Assembly (NCBI RefSeq): GCF_002895565.1
Contig: NZ_AZRN01000008.1
Location: 1-44,017, forward strand
DNA: 44,017 bases
Origin: Petrotoga mexicana DSM 14811
GTDB taxonomy: Bacteria > Thermotogota > Thermotogae > Petrotogales > Petrotogaceae
Direction: 5' to 3'
Shown one piece after another: positions 8,721 to 16,875 of the stretch. The notes below the pieces were generated by a model, which saw only the letters and a program-made list of their open reading frames with translations, did no database searches and had not been told where the DNA came from. How positions within the stretch are numbered: the first letter of the stretch is position 1; every line of letters begins with the position of its first letter. A program made the position numbers and the translations under genes.

Positions 8721-9248
8721 TTGGAAAATGATAATATAAGTTCAGAAGAGGGAAAAACTAGAAGATCGAGACCATCTTTTTTAATGACTTTAATAATAGT
8801 CATAGTCGTTGCTTTAATAATATCAGGAATTACATCTTTTTTTATAGTGAGAATTTTAACATCAAATGTTTCTTCAAGTTCTGAGCAATCTTCCCAAGTA
8901 TCCGCTACAACCCCTGCTAGAGTAGTTCTAATTACAGAAGGATCCAGATATACTATGATGTTAAAAGGAGGATATGACGTCGCTGTTGTAGATTCATTAC
9001 AGTTAGATGTTGGAAGTAATCAAGCAAGAGATTTAATAACTTCCAACCGCTTAGAGGTGTTAGAGGCTATACGAATGATATTTATGAATAAAACAAGAGG
9101 TGAACTTTCAACTCCACAAGGAATAGAGCTAACTAAGAAACAAATTAAAGACACGATAAATGAAATACTGGGATTTACAGGCGAAAGGGAAAGTTTGGGA
9201 GTTATAAAGGTGACAATGATTTTAATGACTATAACAACGAGTCAATAA
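8721..9248 (+). CDS. fliL: Flagellar basal body-associated protein FliL
   Basis: FliL is a single-pass inner-membrane protein that surrounds or supports stators. The 175-residue product has a short charged cytoplasmic tail, one strong membrane helix (about residues 19-45), a Ser/Gln-rich linker, and a periplasmic domain with NRLEVLEAIRMIFMNKTRGEL and LTKKQIKDTINEILG, typical of the FliL C-terminus. I used the TTG at 8721 because GGAGG (8707-8711) is suitably spaced; the ATG at 8728 is a possible alternative. It follows motB closely and is separated from fliM by a repeat-bearing gap. Confidence 0.9.
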   Translation: MENDNISSEEGKTRRSRPSFLMTLIIVIVVALIISGITSFFIVRILTSNVSSSSEQSSQVSATTPARVVLITEGSRYTMMLKGGYDVAVVDSLQLDVGSNQARDLITSNRLEVLEAIRMIFMNKTRGELSTPQGIELTKKQIKDTINEILGFTGERESLGVIKVTMILMTITTSQ

Positions 9249-9270
9249 TGATTGGTTAAGTGTAAACATT

Positions 9271-9286
9271 AAGGGGCAAGCCCCTT
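9271..9286. other. Small GC-rich hairpin after fliL
   Basis: AAGGGGC and GCCCCTT form a perfect 7-bp inverted repeat with a two-base centre, 22 bases after the fliL stop. No T-run follows, so it is not a standard intrinsic terminator. It might attenuate transcription or stabilise the upstream mRNA. It overlaps the first unit of the direct repeat described next. Confidence 0.4.
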
Positions 9287-9402
9287 AAGATCCCCAAAAC
9301 CTATTTCAATTAAAAAATTTTTTCACAACACAGCAAAAGGGTAAGCTCCTTAAGATCCCCAAAACCTATTTCAATTAAAAAATTTTTTCACAATGCGGCA
9401 AA
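9276..9402. repeat. 62-bp direct repeat, two copies, between fliL and fliM
   Basis: Copy A (9276-9337) and copy B (9341-9402) sit head to tail with a 65-base period. A core of about 44 bases, starting TTAAGATCCCC and ending in a T-run and CACAA, is identical. Differences are confined to the edges. No open frame or clear promoter is evident in the 205-base gap. The repeat may be a tandem duplication or a small dispersed element. Confidence 0.85.
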
Positions 9403-9453
9403 CTTAAAAGAGCTATTTTGTACAGATCAGCAAAATGAAAAAGAGGTGTTTTT

Positions 9454-10533
9454 ATGCCTGAAGATGAAACCCTTACACAGGAAGAAATAGATAGTATTTT
9501 AAAATCAATGAGTTCTGGGGAGACTCCCGAAGAAGTTCTTGAAGAATATCAAGAAGAAGAAAGAAGAATCAAAGATTACGACTTTAGAAGGCCGATGAAG
9601 TTTTCTAGAGAGCAACTAAGAACTCTTCAATTAATTCATGAAAGTTTTGCAAGAGAGCTATCTACTTATCTTTCAGGCAGAAGCAGAACATTTGTCGATG
9701 TTAAATATGCCAGCATTGATCAAATCACTTTTTCGGAATTCCAAAAATCATTGAACTCACCGACGTTTATTGTTATTTTTTCGTCCGAAGCTTTTTCAGG
9801 AAGCGCTATTTTGCAAATGGGCTTAGACTTAGGATACGTTATAATAGACAGACTTTTAGGAGGACCAGGAAACACTCTTGAAGAGATTCGGCCTCCGACG
9901 GAGATAGAAATGAACATTTTGAGAAAAGAAGCTGGAGTTATGCTGAGAATGCTATCAAAATCTTGGTCAAATATAGAGGAATTTGATGCCAATTTGGAAA
10001 ATTTAGAAACTAATCCCCAATTTGTTCAAGTTGCTCCTTCAAATGAGATGACAATTCTTATAACTTTATCTGTTACGATAAAAAACGTACAGGGATTTGT
10101 GAATCTTTGTTTCCCTTCTTCTTCGTTGGAACCTTTGAACGATAAATTAACAACAAGAATGTGGACAACCTCCTACAGACATACCGAAGAATTTAAGGAG
10201 AATCTAAGACAAACGTTGCTACTTTCAAAGTTAAATTTATCCGCAATACTTGGCAAAACAGAGATATATTTAAACGATTTTTTGAATATGGAAGTTGGTG
10301 ATGTAATCCGCTTAGATTCTTTTTACGACGAGCCAATAGATTTAGAAATTGAAGAAAGACCTATATTCAAAGTGAATGTAGGTAAAAGTAAAGGTTTTTA
10401 CAGTGTAAAGGTCGTCGAGAAGAATAAAGAGCTTTTAGAAAGACTTCTTGTTGAAGAAAGCATGAAAAAAAAGACAAAAAAGCAAGATTCTTCTGAAAAA
10501 AGTGAAACTACAGAAAAAACAGGAGATGAATAA
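9454..10533 (+). CDS. fliM: Flagellar motor switch protein FliM
   Basis: FliM is the C-ring subunit that binds phospho-CheY and relays rotation switching. The 359-residue protein has the N-terminal CheY-binding peptide (LTQEEIDSILKSM, about residues 6-18). The middle CheC-like domain follows, with FRRPMKFSREQLRTLQLIHE and RLLGGPGNTLEE, which contains the GGPG turn contacting FliG. The C-terminal SpoA (FliN-like) domain lies at about residues 265-335 (LGKTEIYLNDFLNMEVGDVI). The final 30 residues are Lys/Ser/Glu-rich. Shine-Dalgarno is AGAGGTG. The stop is one base before the fliY start, with the fliY ribosome site inside fliM. Confidence 0.95.
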   Translation: MPEDETLTQEEIDSILKSMSSGETPEEVLEEYQEEERRIKDYDFRRPMKFSREQLRTLQLIHESFARELSTYLSGRSRTFVDVKYASIDQITFSEFQKSLNSPTFIVIFSSEAFSGSAILQMGLDLGYVIIDRLLGGPGNTLEEIRPPTEIEMNILRKEAGVMLRMLSKSWSNIEEFDANLENLETNPQFVQVAPSNEMTILITLSVTIKNVQGFVNLCFPSSSLEPLNDKLTTRMWTTSYRHTEEFKENLRQTLLLSKLNLSAILGKTEIYLNDFLNMEVGDVIRLDSFYDEPIDLEIEERPIFKVNVGKSKGFYSVKVVEKNKELLERLLVEESMKKKTKKQDSSEKSETTEKTGDE

Positions 10534-10534
10534 A

Positions 10535-11659
10535 ATGCCTGAAAACGAAGATCGATTTTTAAATCAAGATGAATTGGATTCATTATTAAAAGGAATAAAT
10601 AACACCGATGATCCAAAACAAAAAGAAGATGATGAAGCCTCAACTGTGGATGATAAATTGGACACACTTTTGGATATGATAGGCGAAATTGCAAATATCA
10701 CAATGGGTTCTGGAGCTACGACCCTTTCAACTTTGCTGAGAAGAAAGATAGAAATCCAATATCCCCAAACAAATATTATAAAATTTAAGAATATAACAAC
10801 CAATTTTGAAGGAGAAAATGTTGTCGTTACAGTAGAGTACAAAAGAGGATTGTATGGTTTGAACACGTTAGTATTGCCTCTGAATTTAACCAATATAATA
10901 GCAGATTTAATGCTAGGAAAAGATGTAGAAAATATCGAAGAAAGAGAATTAGACGATATTAGTTTAAGTGCTGTTTCCGAAGCGATGAACCAAATGATGG
11001 GTACAGCTTCAACTGCCTTATCGGATTTTCTAAAAACAAATATCGATATTTCTCCACCAAACAGTCGAGTACTGAATTTTTCGGATCCAAATATAGAATT
11101 TCCTCCGATAGAAACTGACAAGGAAGCTTATGTTATATCCATAAAGTTCAACGTAAAAATCACTGGAATAGCTGAAACAACGTTCTGGCAATTTATACCC
11201 ATGAAATTTGCTCAAAAGATTAAAGAACTTATGGAAAAAACTTTTGGTAAGAGAAAAGTTAAAGAAGAAGGCTCAAAAAGTTCAAATGTGGAAGAAAAAA
11301 GCAATTCTAACGTGATCAAAGAGAAAAAAGTCAAGGTTCAACCCGTAGAATTCAGTGAATTTGAAAAAAGGGAAGAACCTATCTCCCAAAATATAGATCT
11401 ATCAAAATTGGAACTTTTGCTTGATGTTCCTTTAGAAATAAAAGTTGAGTTAGGATCAACTAAATTAAATCTTAGAGAAATCTTAGAGTTACATGAAGGC
11501 TCAATGATACAGTTAAATAAATTGGCAGGTGAACCATTGGATATTTATGCCAACGGAAGATTAATAGCTAGAGGTGAAGTTGTTGTTATTGATGAAAACT
11601 TTGGAATTAGGGTAACAGAAATCGTTTCATTAAGAGAAAGGATGAAAACTCTGAAATGA
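10535..11659 (+). CDS. fliY: Flagellar motor switch phosphatase FliY (CheC-FliN type)
   Basis: FliY combines a CheY-P phosphatase domain with a FliN-like C-ring domain. The 374-residue protein begins with a CheY-binding-like peptide (FLNQDELDSLLKG, about residues 8-20). The CheC-like phosphatase domain contains two copies of the D/S-xxx-E-xx-N active-site motif: Asp47/Glu51/Asn54 and Ser145/Glu149/Asn152. Both look intact. A Lys/Glu/Ser-rich linker (about 220-285) leads to the C-terminal SpoA domain (LDVPLEIKVELGSTKLNLRE and onward). The ATG at 10535 is preferred to the longer GTG frame at 10502, because AGGAGA lies 10-15 bases before it and the upstream extension is inside fliM. The gene following overlaps by 4 bases (ATGA). 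Confidence 0.93.
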   Translation: MPENEDRFLNQDELDSLLKGINNTDDPKQKEDDEASTVDDKLDTLLDMIGEIANITMGSGATTLSTLLRRKIEIQYPQTNIIKFKNITTNFEGENVVVTVEYKRGLYGLNTLVLPLNLTNIIADLMLGKDVENIEERELDDISLSAVSEAMNQMMGTASTALSDFLKTNIDISPPNSRVLNFSDPNIEFPPIETDKEAYVISIKFNVKITGIAETTFWQFIPMKFAQKIKELMEKTFGKRKVKEEGSKSSNVEEKSNSNVIKEKKVKVQPVEFSEFEKREEPISQNIDLSKLELLLDVPLEIKVELGSTKLNLREILELHEGSMIQLNKLAGEPLDIYANGRLIARGEVVVIDENFGIRVTEIVSLRERMKTLK

Positions 11660-12297
11660 TAAACAAGAAATATTTACTCTTTTCTTTGCTTGTTTTTTCT
11701 TCCTTTATATTTGCTCAACCAAACTTAGAAGGCATTTTAGAGAGTTACTTGGGTTACAAAAAATTAATATTTGATATTGATATTCAGTTTCAAATAACTG
11801 ATATTAAAGAAATTTCCGCACAATTAAGCTATATAGATAACAGATATATAATATTTACCTTTGAAAAACCATCCTTATTTAAAAATATTTATTATTGTTA
11901 TGATCTTTTCGATACGGTTTTTTACACAAACGTTCGTGATGAAGTAGATAAATACGATCAAATATCTGTACGTACTGCTACTATCCCTGAATTACTTTCA
12001 TCTTTCCTACCGTTTTTTAAACCAGAAAATTTTGATGTAGTGGTGACAGAAGAAGGGGTATATGAGATTCAACAGTACATTCCGAAAACCAGAAATTTCT
12101 TAAAATTGCTTAATATAGACTTTACCAAATTCAATATTTACTATTTTAAACCATATGAAAATATAAAGATTCTAGAAAAGTTAGAAATTTTGAATTCCGA
12201 GGAGAATAAAAAGATCATAATAGACATCAAAGAAATTGCACCTTTGTCTGATGAAGAAGGAGATGCCACACTGAACAAAATTCTAAAATCTTCCTAG
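11656..12297 (+). CDS. Secreted protein of unknown function at the end of the flagellar operon
   Basis: I do not recognise a family with certainty. The 213-residue product starts with a signal peptide: two Lys, a hydrophobic run of about 14 residues, then a likely cleavage after FAQ near residue 21. The mature part is rich in alternating hydrophobic and polar strands, with phrases such as IDIQFQITDIKEISAQLSYI and YIIFTFEKPSLF. This recalls the LolA/LolB or outer-membrane lipoprotein-sorting beta-half-barrel, but no conserved motif proves it. The start overlaps the fliY stop in an ATGA arrangement, so it is very probably co-translated with fliY. The product is presumably periplasmic and may serve flagellar or envelope assembly. 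Confidence 0.75.
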   Translation: MINKKYLLFSLLVFSSFIFAQPNLEGILESYLGYKKLIFDIDIQFQITDIKEISAQLSYIDNRYIIFTFEKPSLFKNIYYCYDLFDTVFYTNVRDEVDKYDQISVRTATIPELLSSFLPFFKPENFDVVVTEEGVYEIQQYIPKTRNFLKLLNIDFTKFNIYYFKPYENIKILEKLEILNSEENKKIIIDIKEIAPLSDEEGDATLNKILKSS

Positions 12298-12302
12298 TTT
12301 CA

Positions 12303-13031
12303 TTATAAATGAGCTAAATCTGGCAAGGAATAATCTGCGTACCTTTTTTCCATATCCTCCCCGTTTTTCTTTCTTTTCAAATAGCTCAATTGTTCTCTCA
12401 AAAGCTTTTTCCCTTCTGGTTTCCCATGCCCTGGAAAAACCATTTTTATATCTAGGGAAGATAAGCTATTTAATCTAGATATCCACTCGTCAACATTGGA
12501 ATTAAGAATTTCTGCATGCACCTTAGAAAATACTAGATCACCACTTATCAAATATCCTTGTGGTTTAAGGATATAGATTGTTGAATCTAAAGTATGTCCA
12601 CCTATATTTTCTGCTGATAAAATTTGTTCTTTTAAGAAAAGAAAAATAGAATTCTCAAAAATGACGATGTTTTTTTCTTTTAAGGCCTCTTTGAAATTGT
12701 TGAAGTTATAGTCCGCTATCTTTGAACTCTCTTTTAAAAAAGTAGTATCCAAAGTATCAAGAAAGTCCAATGTTTTTCTGTTCATATATAAATCAAATTT
12801 ACGTTTGCTAAAAATAGCTCCAAAGGTGTGATCAGGGTGAAAATGAGTGAAAAAAACTTTTTTTAATTTTTTTGAAGTACGTTCTTCTACTATTTTAACC
12901 ATATCTTCAAACTTTCTTGGATAAAGTGAACTATCAAAGGCTATCAATCCATCATCATATTCTAAAAACGTAACAGAACTTGCACCATTTTCGAACCAAA
13001 AATTATAAACGTTATCGTAACTTTCAAACAC
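12303..13031 (-). CDS. Metallo-beta-lactamase-fold hydrolase
   Basis: A 242-residue metal-dependent hydrolase of the MBL superfamily. The HxHxDH motif is present as THFHPDHTFG (His63, His65, Asp67, His68). Further ligands are the His in NIGGHTLDS, the Asp in LISGDLVF and the His in VFPGHGKPEG, so both metal sites look complete. Substrate is unknown; glyoxalase-II-like or lactonase-like roles are possible. I start at the GTG at 13031, because AGAGGTGA lies just upstream and the GTG at 13040 is itself part of that ribosome site. It converges with the flagellar operon, five bases from its end, and is divergent from the ABC exporter. Confidence 0.88.
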   Translation of the reverse strand: MFESYDNVYNFWFENGASSVTFLEYDDGLIAFDSSLYPRKFEDMVKIVEERTSKKLKKVFFTHFHPDHTFGAIFSKRKFDLYMNRKTLDFLDTLDTTFLKESSKIADYNFNNFKEALKEKNIVIFENSIFLFLKEQILSAENIGGHTLDSTIYILKPQGYLISGDLVFSKVHAEILNSNVDEWISRLNSLSSLDIKMVFPGHGKPEGKKLLREQLSYLKRKKNGEDMEKRYADYSLPDLAHL

Positions 13032-13110
13032 AAAAATCACCTCTAAAAATAAATAATTAGCGCCCCTTTTTTATTTTTTAAGTTCTCTTATATTTTTTCG
13101 ATGAAAATAA

Positions 13111-13139
13111 TTGATATTCCTTGAATCACGTGATATAAT
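13111..13139 (+). promoter_or_regulatory. Predicted sigma-70-type promoter of the ABC exporter operon
   Basis: TTGATA at 13111-13116, a 17-base spacer and TATAAT at 13134-13139, with an extended -10 TG at 13131-13132. This is a near-ideal housekeeping promoter, about 40 bases before the ABC exporter start. Confidence 0.8.
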
Positions 13140-13178
13140 TTTGTTAGGAATACTAATCAATTTGGGTAGGTGAATCTT

Positions 13179-14900
13179 TTGATCAAAGAGTTTATTAAAA
13201 AATACTGGTGGAGATACCTCATTGGAATTCTCTTTCTTATCACCGTTGATATCATTCAGCTGTTTATTCCAAGACAAATTGGAAGCATAGTAGATCTACT
13301 AAATACTCAATCCCCAAACCTTAACCAAATTAAAACATTGGTGTTTGGAATAATCATGTTAGCTCTAGGCTTAGGTATTGGTAGAGTTTTCTGGAGGATT
13401 TCAATTATTGGAGCAGCCAGACTTTTTGAGTATAAAAGCTGGAAGAAAATGTTCAATCACATCATCGGATTGGACCAAGATTTTTTTGACAAATGGAGAA
13501 CAGGAGATTTGATGACTCGGTTCACTTCTGATGTTTTGATGTTAAGACGTATGATGGGGATGTCGGTTATAATGCTTGTTGATACTATAACAATGACAAC
13601 TTTAACCTTATTCGCAATGGGTACTTTCGTGAATTGGAGATTGACTTTTATTTCGGTACTACCGCTTCCTTTAATAGCAATTATATCACTCTTTTTTGGG
13701 AGATTCATCCACAGAAGGTTCAGAGAATTACAAGAAAAAACTTCGGAGTTATCAAATATAACCGAAGAAAATGTCTCTGGTGTGGATGTTGTAAAGTTGT
13801 ATTCAAACTATGACACGATGCAAGAGATATTTGACACTAAGTCTCAAGAATTCTATAATTCTTACATCCGCTTGATAAAAGTTTGGGGATTGATGTTTCC
13901 TTTAGCGATGTTGGTAGGACAATTAGCAACTATCTTTGTTTTCAATTTTGGTGGACCAATGGTAATAAACAACCAGATAACCCTTGGAGACTTCATAATG
14001 ACAAACCAATATATAGGAATGTTGATATGGCCAATGATGGCGGTTGGAAATTTAATCAACCTAATACAAAGAGGAAGAGCCTCTTTAAGAAGGGTTAACG
14101 AAGTTTTAGAACAAAAAAATTCAATAAAAGAACCTCCAAGAAAAGATTTCGAGTTCCAGGGCCATTATCAAATCAACCATCTAACGTTCAAATATCCAGG
14201 TTCACAAAGGGTAGTTTTGAACGATGTAAACATGAATATAAACCCTGGAGAAATGGTAGCCTTTGTTGGAAGAATAGGTTCAGGAAAATCTACATTAGCA
14301 AAACTCCTTGTTAAACTATACCCAGTTGAAAGAGGACAAATATTTTTGGACGGAAAAGATATAAACGATGTAAACGGTGAATTTATAAGAGACAATGTCT
14401 CGTATGTACCACAAGATAGTTTCTTATTTTCAATGACGATAAGAGAAAATATAGCCTTTTCCGATGAAAAAATAGAAGATAAAGTGGAAGAATTTGCAAA
14501 ACTTTCTCATGTACATGATGATATAATGAACTTTGAAAATAAATATGACACAATAGTGGGAGAAAGAGGGGCTACACTTTCAGGTGGTCAAAGGCAGAGG
14601 GTTACTATAGCGAGGGCTCTAGCTAAAAGATCAAAAATGATAATATTAGACGATTGTCTTTCCGCTGTGGATACCGAAACGGAGGAAGAAATTATCAAAA
14701 CACTTAGGCAACAAGCAAAAGGCAAAACAATCGTCGTTATATCTCACAGGCTCAAGGCGGTTAAAAATGCCGACCAGATTTATGTATTCGATGATGGTCA
14801 AATCGTTGAAAACGGTAGTCACAATCAGTTGATCTCACGAGAAGGTATTTACTATTCGATGTACATGAAACAATTAATAGAAAAAAATTTGGAGGAGTAG
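13179..14900 (+). CDS. Heterodimeric ABC exporter subunit 1 (degenerate ATPase site)
   Basis: A 573-residue half-transporter: six membrane helices (residues about 10-310), then a nucleotide-binding domain. The NBD has Walker A GRIGSGKST (about 363-371), Q-loop YVPQDSFLFS, signature LSGGQRQR (about 466-473), Walker B MIILDD and H-loop SHRLKAV. After Walker B the catalytic Glu is replaced by Asp (IILDDCLSAVD), the mark of the non-catalytic half of heterodimeric exporters such as TM287/TM288 of Thermotoga maritima. The TTG at 13179 is preferred over the GTG at 13170, which lies within the TAGGTGA ribosome site. The partner gene starts four bases downstream. Substrate unknown; drugs or lipids are likely from family precedent. 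Confidence 0.92.
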   Translation: MIKEFIKKYWWRYLIGILFLITVDIIQLFIPRQIGSIVDLLNTQSPNLNQIKTLVFGIIMLALGLGIGRVFWRISIIGAARLFEYKSWKKMFNHIIGLDQDFFDKWRTGDLMTRFTSDVLMLRRMMGMSVIMLVDTITMTTLTLFAMGTFVNWRLTFISVLPLPLIAIISLFFGRFIHRRFRELQEKTSELSNITEENVSGVDVVKLYSNYDTMQEIFDTKSQEFYNSYIRLIKVWGLMFPLAMLVGQLATIFVFNFGGPMVINNQITLGDFIMTNQYIGMLIWPMMAVGNLINLIQRGRASLRRVNEVLEQKNSIKEPPRKDFEFQGHYQINHLTFKYPGSQRVVLNDVNMNINPGEMVAFVGRIGSGKSTLAKLLVKLYPVERGQIFLDGKDINDVNGEFIRDNVSYVPQDSFLFSMTIRENIAFSDEKIEDKVEEFAKLSHVHDDIMNFENKYDTIVGERGATLSGGQRQRVTIARALAKRSKMIILDDCLSAVDTETEEEIIKTLRQQAKGKTIVVISHRLKAVKNADQIYVFDDGQIVENGSHNQLISREGIYYSMYMKQLIEKNLEE

Positions 14901-14904
14901 AGCA

Positions 14905-16842
14905 ATGGCTTCAGTTCATGAAGAAATATTTTTAGAAGAAAAAGAAAAAAGCGAAGGCGATCTCAAAACCTTCATGAGGTTGTGGGTGTACATAAAGAAA
15001 TACAAGTTATTACTATTTTTGACCTTTTTAACTTTGGCGATAGCAACGATAATAGAGCTATCCTTACCTATTTTTATACGATACGGGATTGATAACGTAA
15101 TAAATGTAGAGTATTCATTTGATATGGTCCCTGGGAGTGAATTGCAATTTATTGAACAGGAAAACGGAGCCTATAATCTAGAGAAAAGAGACAACAATTA
15201 TTATATGGTTAACAATCAAACAGGTGAAAGAATACAAGTCTCAGGGGAGCAGTATTCCCAATACTTTGACGCAGCCTATCGAAAAATCCATGTGTTTAGC
15301 CTAATTTTTATATCAGTACTTATGGGACAATTTGTTTTAAATTACGGTCAAGTTTTCTTTGCTAATTTAGTTGGTCAAAAGGTTATTTTTCATCTGAGGA
15401 AAGATTTATTTGGTCATATATTAAAACTCAAATATACATTTTTTGAAAAAAATCCTCCGGGCAAAGTTACAACACGTGTGGTTAATGACTCCCAAAATCT
15501 TTCAGATTTCTTCAGTGAGGTTGTAACAAGTTTACTCAAAGATATAGCTATAATAACTGGTGTAATCATTTTAATGATGGTGTTAGACTTCAAACTGAGC
15601 CTATATACGATGTCTATGTTCCCAGTTATCGTTGTTTCAGTTGTTTTATTCAGGCATTTTGATAGAAAGGCTTACGACAAGGTTAGAACCAGAATATCGG
15701 CTCTAAATTCCTACTTAGCCGAAAATCTATCTGGAAGCAATGTTACAAGATTATTCAACCAAGAAGAGAGAAAGAAAAAGGAATTCGATTATATGAGTAC
15801 CAAGGTATATCGTGCAAATGTGCAGCAATTGCACGTATTTGCAATCTTTAGACCCTTAATGAGTCTTTTACAGTATTTCACAATTAGCGTTTTACTTTGG
15901 TTTGGTTCTTTGTTATTAACTGATGGGCAGACAACCTTTGGAACTATCTATGCCTTCACTTCTTATGTAGATATGTTCTTTAGACCTCTGTTCGACCTGG
16001 CAGAAAAATATGACATAATGCAGAATGCATTCGCATCAGCTGGAAAAATTTTTAAGATATTCGATCAAGAACAGGAAGATTTTGGAAGGAAAAAATATAC
16101 AAGTATTCAAGAGGGCAAAGTTGAATTTCAAAACGTTAAATTCTCGTACGATGGAAATACAGAAGTCTTAAAAGGCGTAAATTTCAAGATAAATCCCAAT
16201 GAAAGAGTAGCCATAGTTGGGGAAACAGGTTCAGGAAAAACTACAATAATTAAATTGATAAGTGGCCTTTACAAATATCAAAGTGGTAAAATACTTTTAG
16301 ACGATAAAGAATTATATGAATACGATCTCAACGAATTACGTAAAAAAATTGCTGTTGTACCTCAAGATGTATTCTTGTTCTCCGGAACTATTTTAGATAA
16401 TATGAGATTATTTAACCAAGACATTCCCGAGGAAGAAGTAAAAAAGGTTGCAAAATCTGTATATGCAGATGAAATTATCTCTCGTTTGCCCCAAAATTAT
16501 TATACAGTCATCACAGAAAGAGGTGGAACTTTATCATCTGGCGAAAGACAATTGGTAGCCTTAACTAGGGCGGTACTTTTTAATTCAAAAGTTATAATTT
16601 TAGATGAAGCAACAGCTAACGTCGATGTCGAAACTGAATTTCTAATACAACAAGCTCTAAATAAAATATCTGAACGTTCAACTATAATTTCGATTGCACA
16701 CAGACTTTCAACCGTAAAAAACTCTAACAGAATAATAGTCGTTCACAAAGGTTTAGTTGTTGAAGAAGGAAGTCATGAAGAACTTATCAACAACCACGGA
16801 ATTTACTATGACCTTTATAGGCTACAATTTGAGAATAACTGA
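14905..16842 (+). CDS. Heterodimeric ABC exporter subunit 2 (catalytic Glu present)
   Basis: Partner half-transporter of 645 residues. The NBD shows Walker A GETGSGKTT (about 439-447), Q-loop VVPQDVFLFS, signature LSSGERQ (about 543-549), Walker B VIILDEATANVD with the catalytic Glu, and H-loop AHRLST. Its signature is LSSGE rather than LSGGQ, and it pairs with the degenerate Walker A/B of subunit 1. The complex should therefore have one active and one degenerate ATP site. Between the first two membrane helices lies an unusually long, polar, predicted extracytoplasmic loop of roughly 65 residues (about 70-135), which accounts for the extra length over subunit 1. GGAGGAG precedes the ATG by 7 bases. 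Confidence 0.92.
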   Translation: MASVHEEIFLEEKEKSEGDLKTFMRLWVYIKKYKLLLFLTFLTLAIATIIELSLPIFIRYGIDNVINVEYSFDMVPGSELQFIEQENGAYNLEKRDNNYYMVNNQTGERIQVSGEQYSQYFDAAYRKIHVFSLIFISVLMGQFVLNYGQVFFANLVGQKVIFHLRKDLFGHILKLKYTFFEKNPPGKVTTRVVNDSQNLSDFFSEVVTSLLKDIAIITGVIILMMVLDFKLSLYTMSMFPVIVVSVVLFRHFDRKAYDKVRTRISALNSYLAENLSGSNVTRLFNQEERKKKEFDYMSTKVYRANVQQLHVFAIFRPLMSLLQYFTISVLLWFGSLLLTDGQTTFGTIYAFTSYVDMFFRPLFDLAEKYDIMQNAFASAGKIFKIFDQEQEDFGRKKYTSIQEGKVEFQNVKFSYDGNTEVLKGVNFKINPNERVAIVGETGSGKTTIIKLISGLYKYQSGKILLDDKELYEYDLNELRKKIAVVPQDVFLFSGTILDNMRLFNQDIPEEEVKKVAKSVYADEIISRLPQNYYTVITERGGTLSSGERQLVALTRAVLFNSKVIILDEATANVDVETEFLIQQALNKISERSTIISIAHRLSTVKNSNRIIVVHKGLVVEEGSHEELINNHGIYYDLYRLQFENN

Positions 16843-16875
16843 TAATTATCAGGCTTTTTAAGGGGGGTACATATT

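Noticed and set aside
9276-9402. Direct repeats as a CRISPR or attachment site
   Set aside because: Only two units with a three-base gap between them; no spacer, integrase or tRNA gene is nearby.
10564-11121. 185-residue minus-strand open frame
   Set aside because: It lies opposite fliY, has no ribosome site or recognisable motif, and fliY has clear family motifs on the other strand.
13170-13178. GTG at 13170 as the start of ABC subunit 1
   Set aside because: The GTG is part of the TAGGTGA ribosome site; TTG 13179 has the correct spacing. The same reasoning was used at 13040, 29524, 37610 and 39056.
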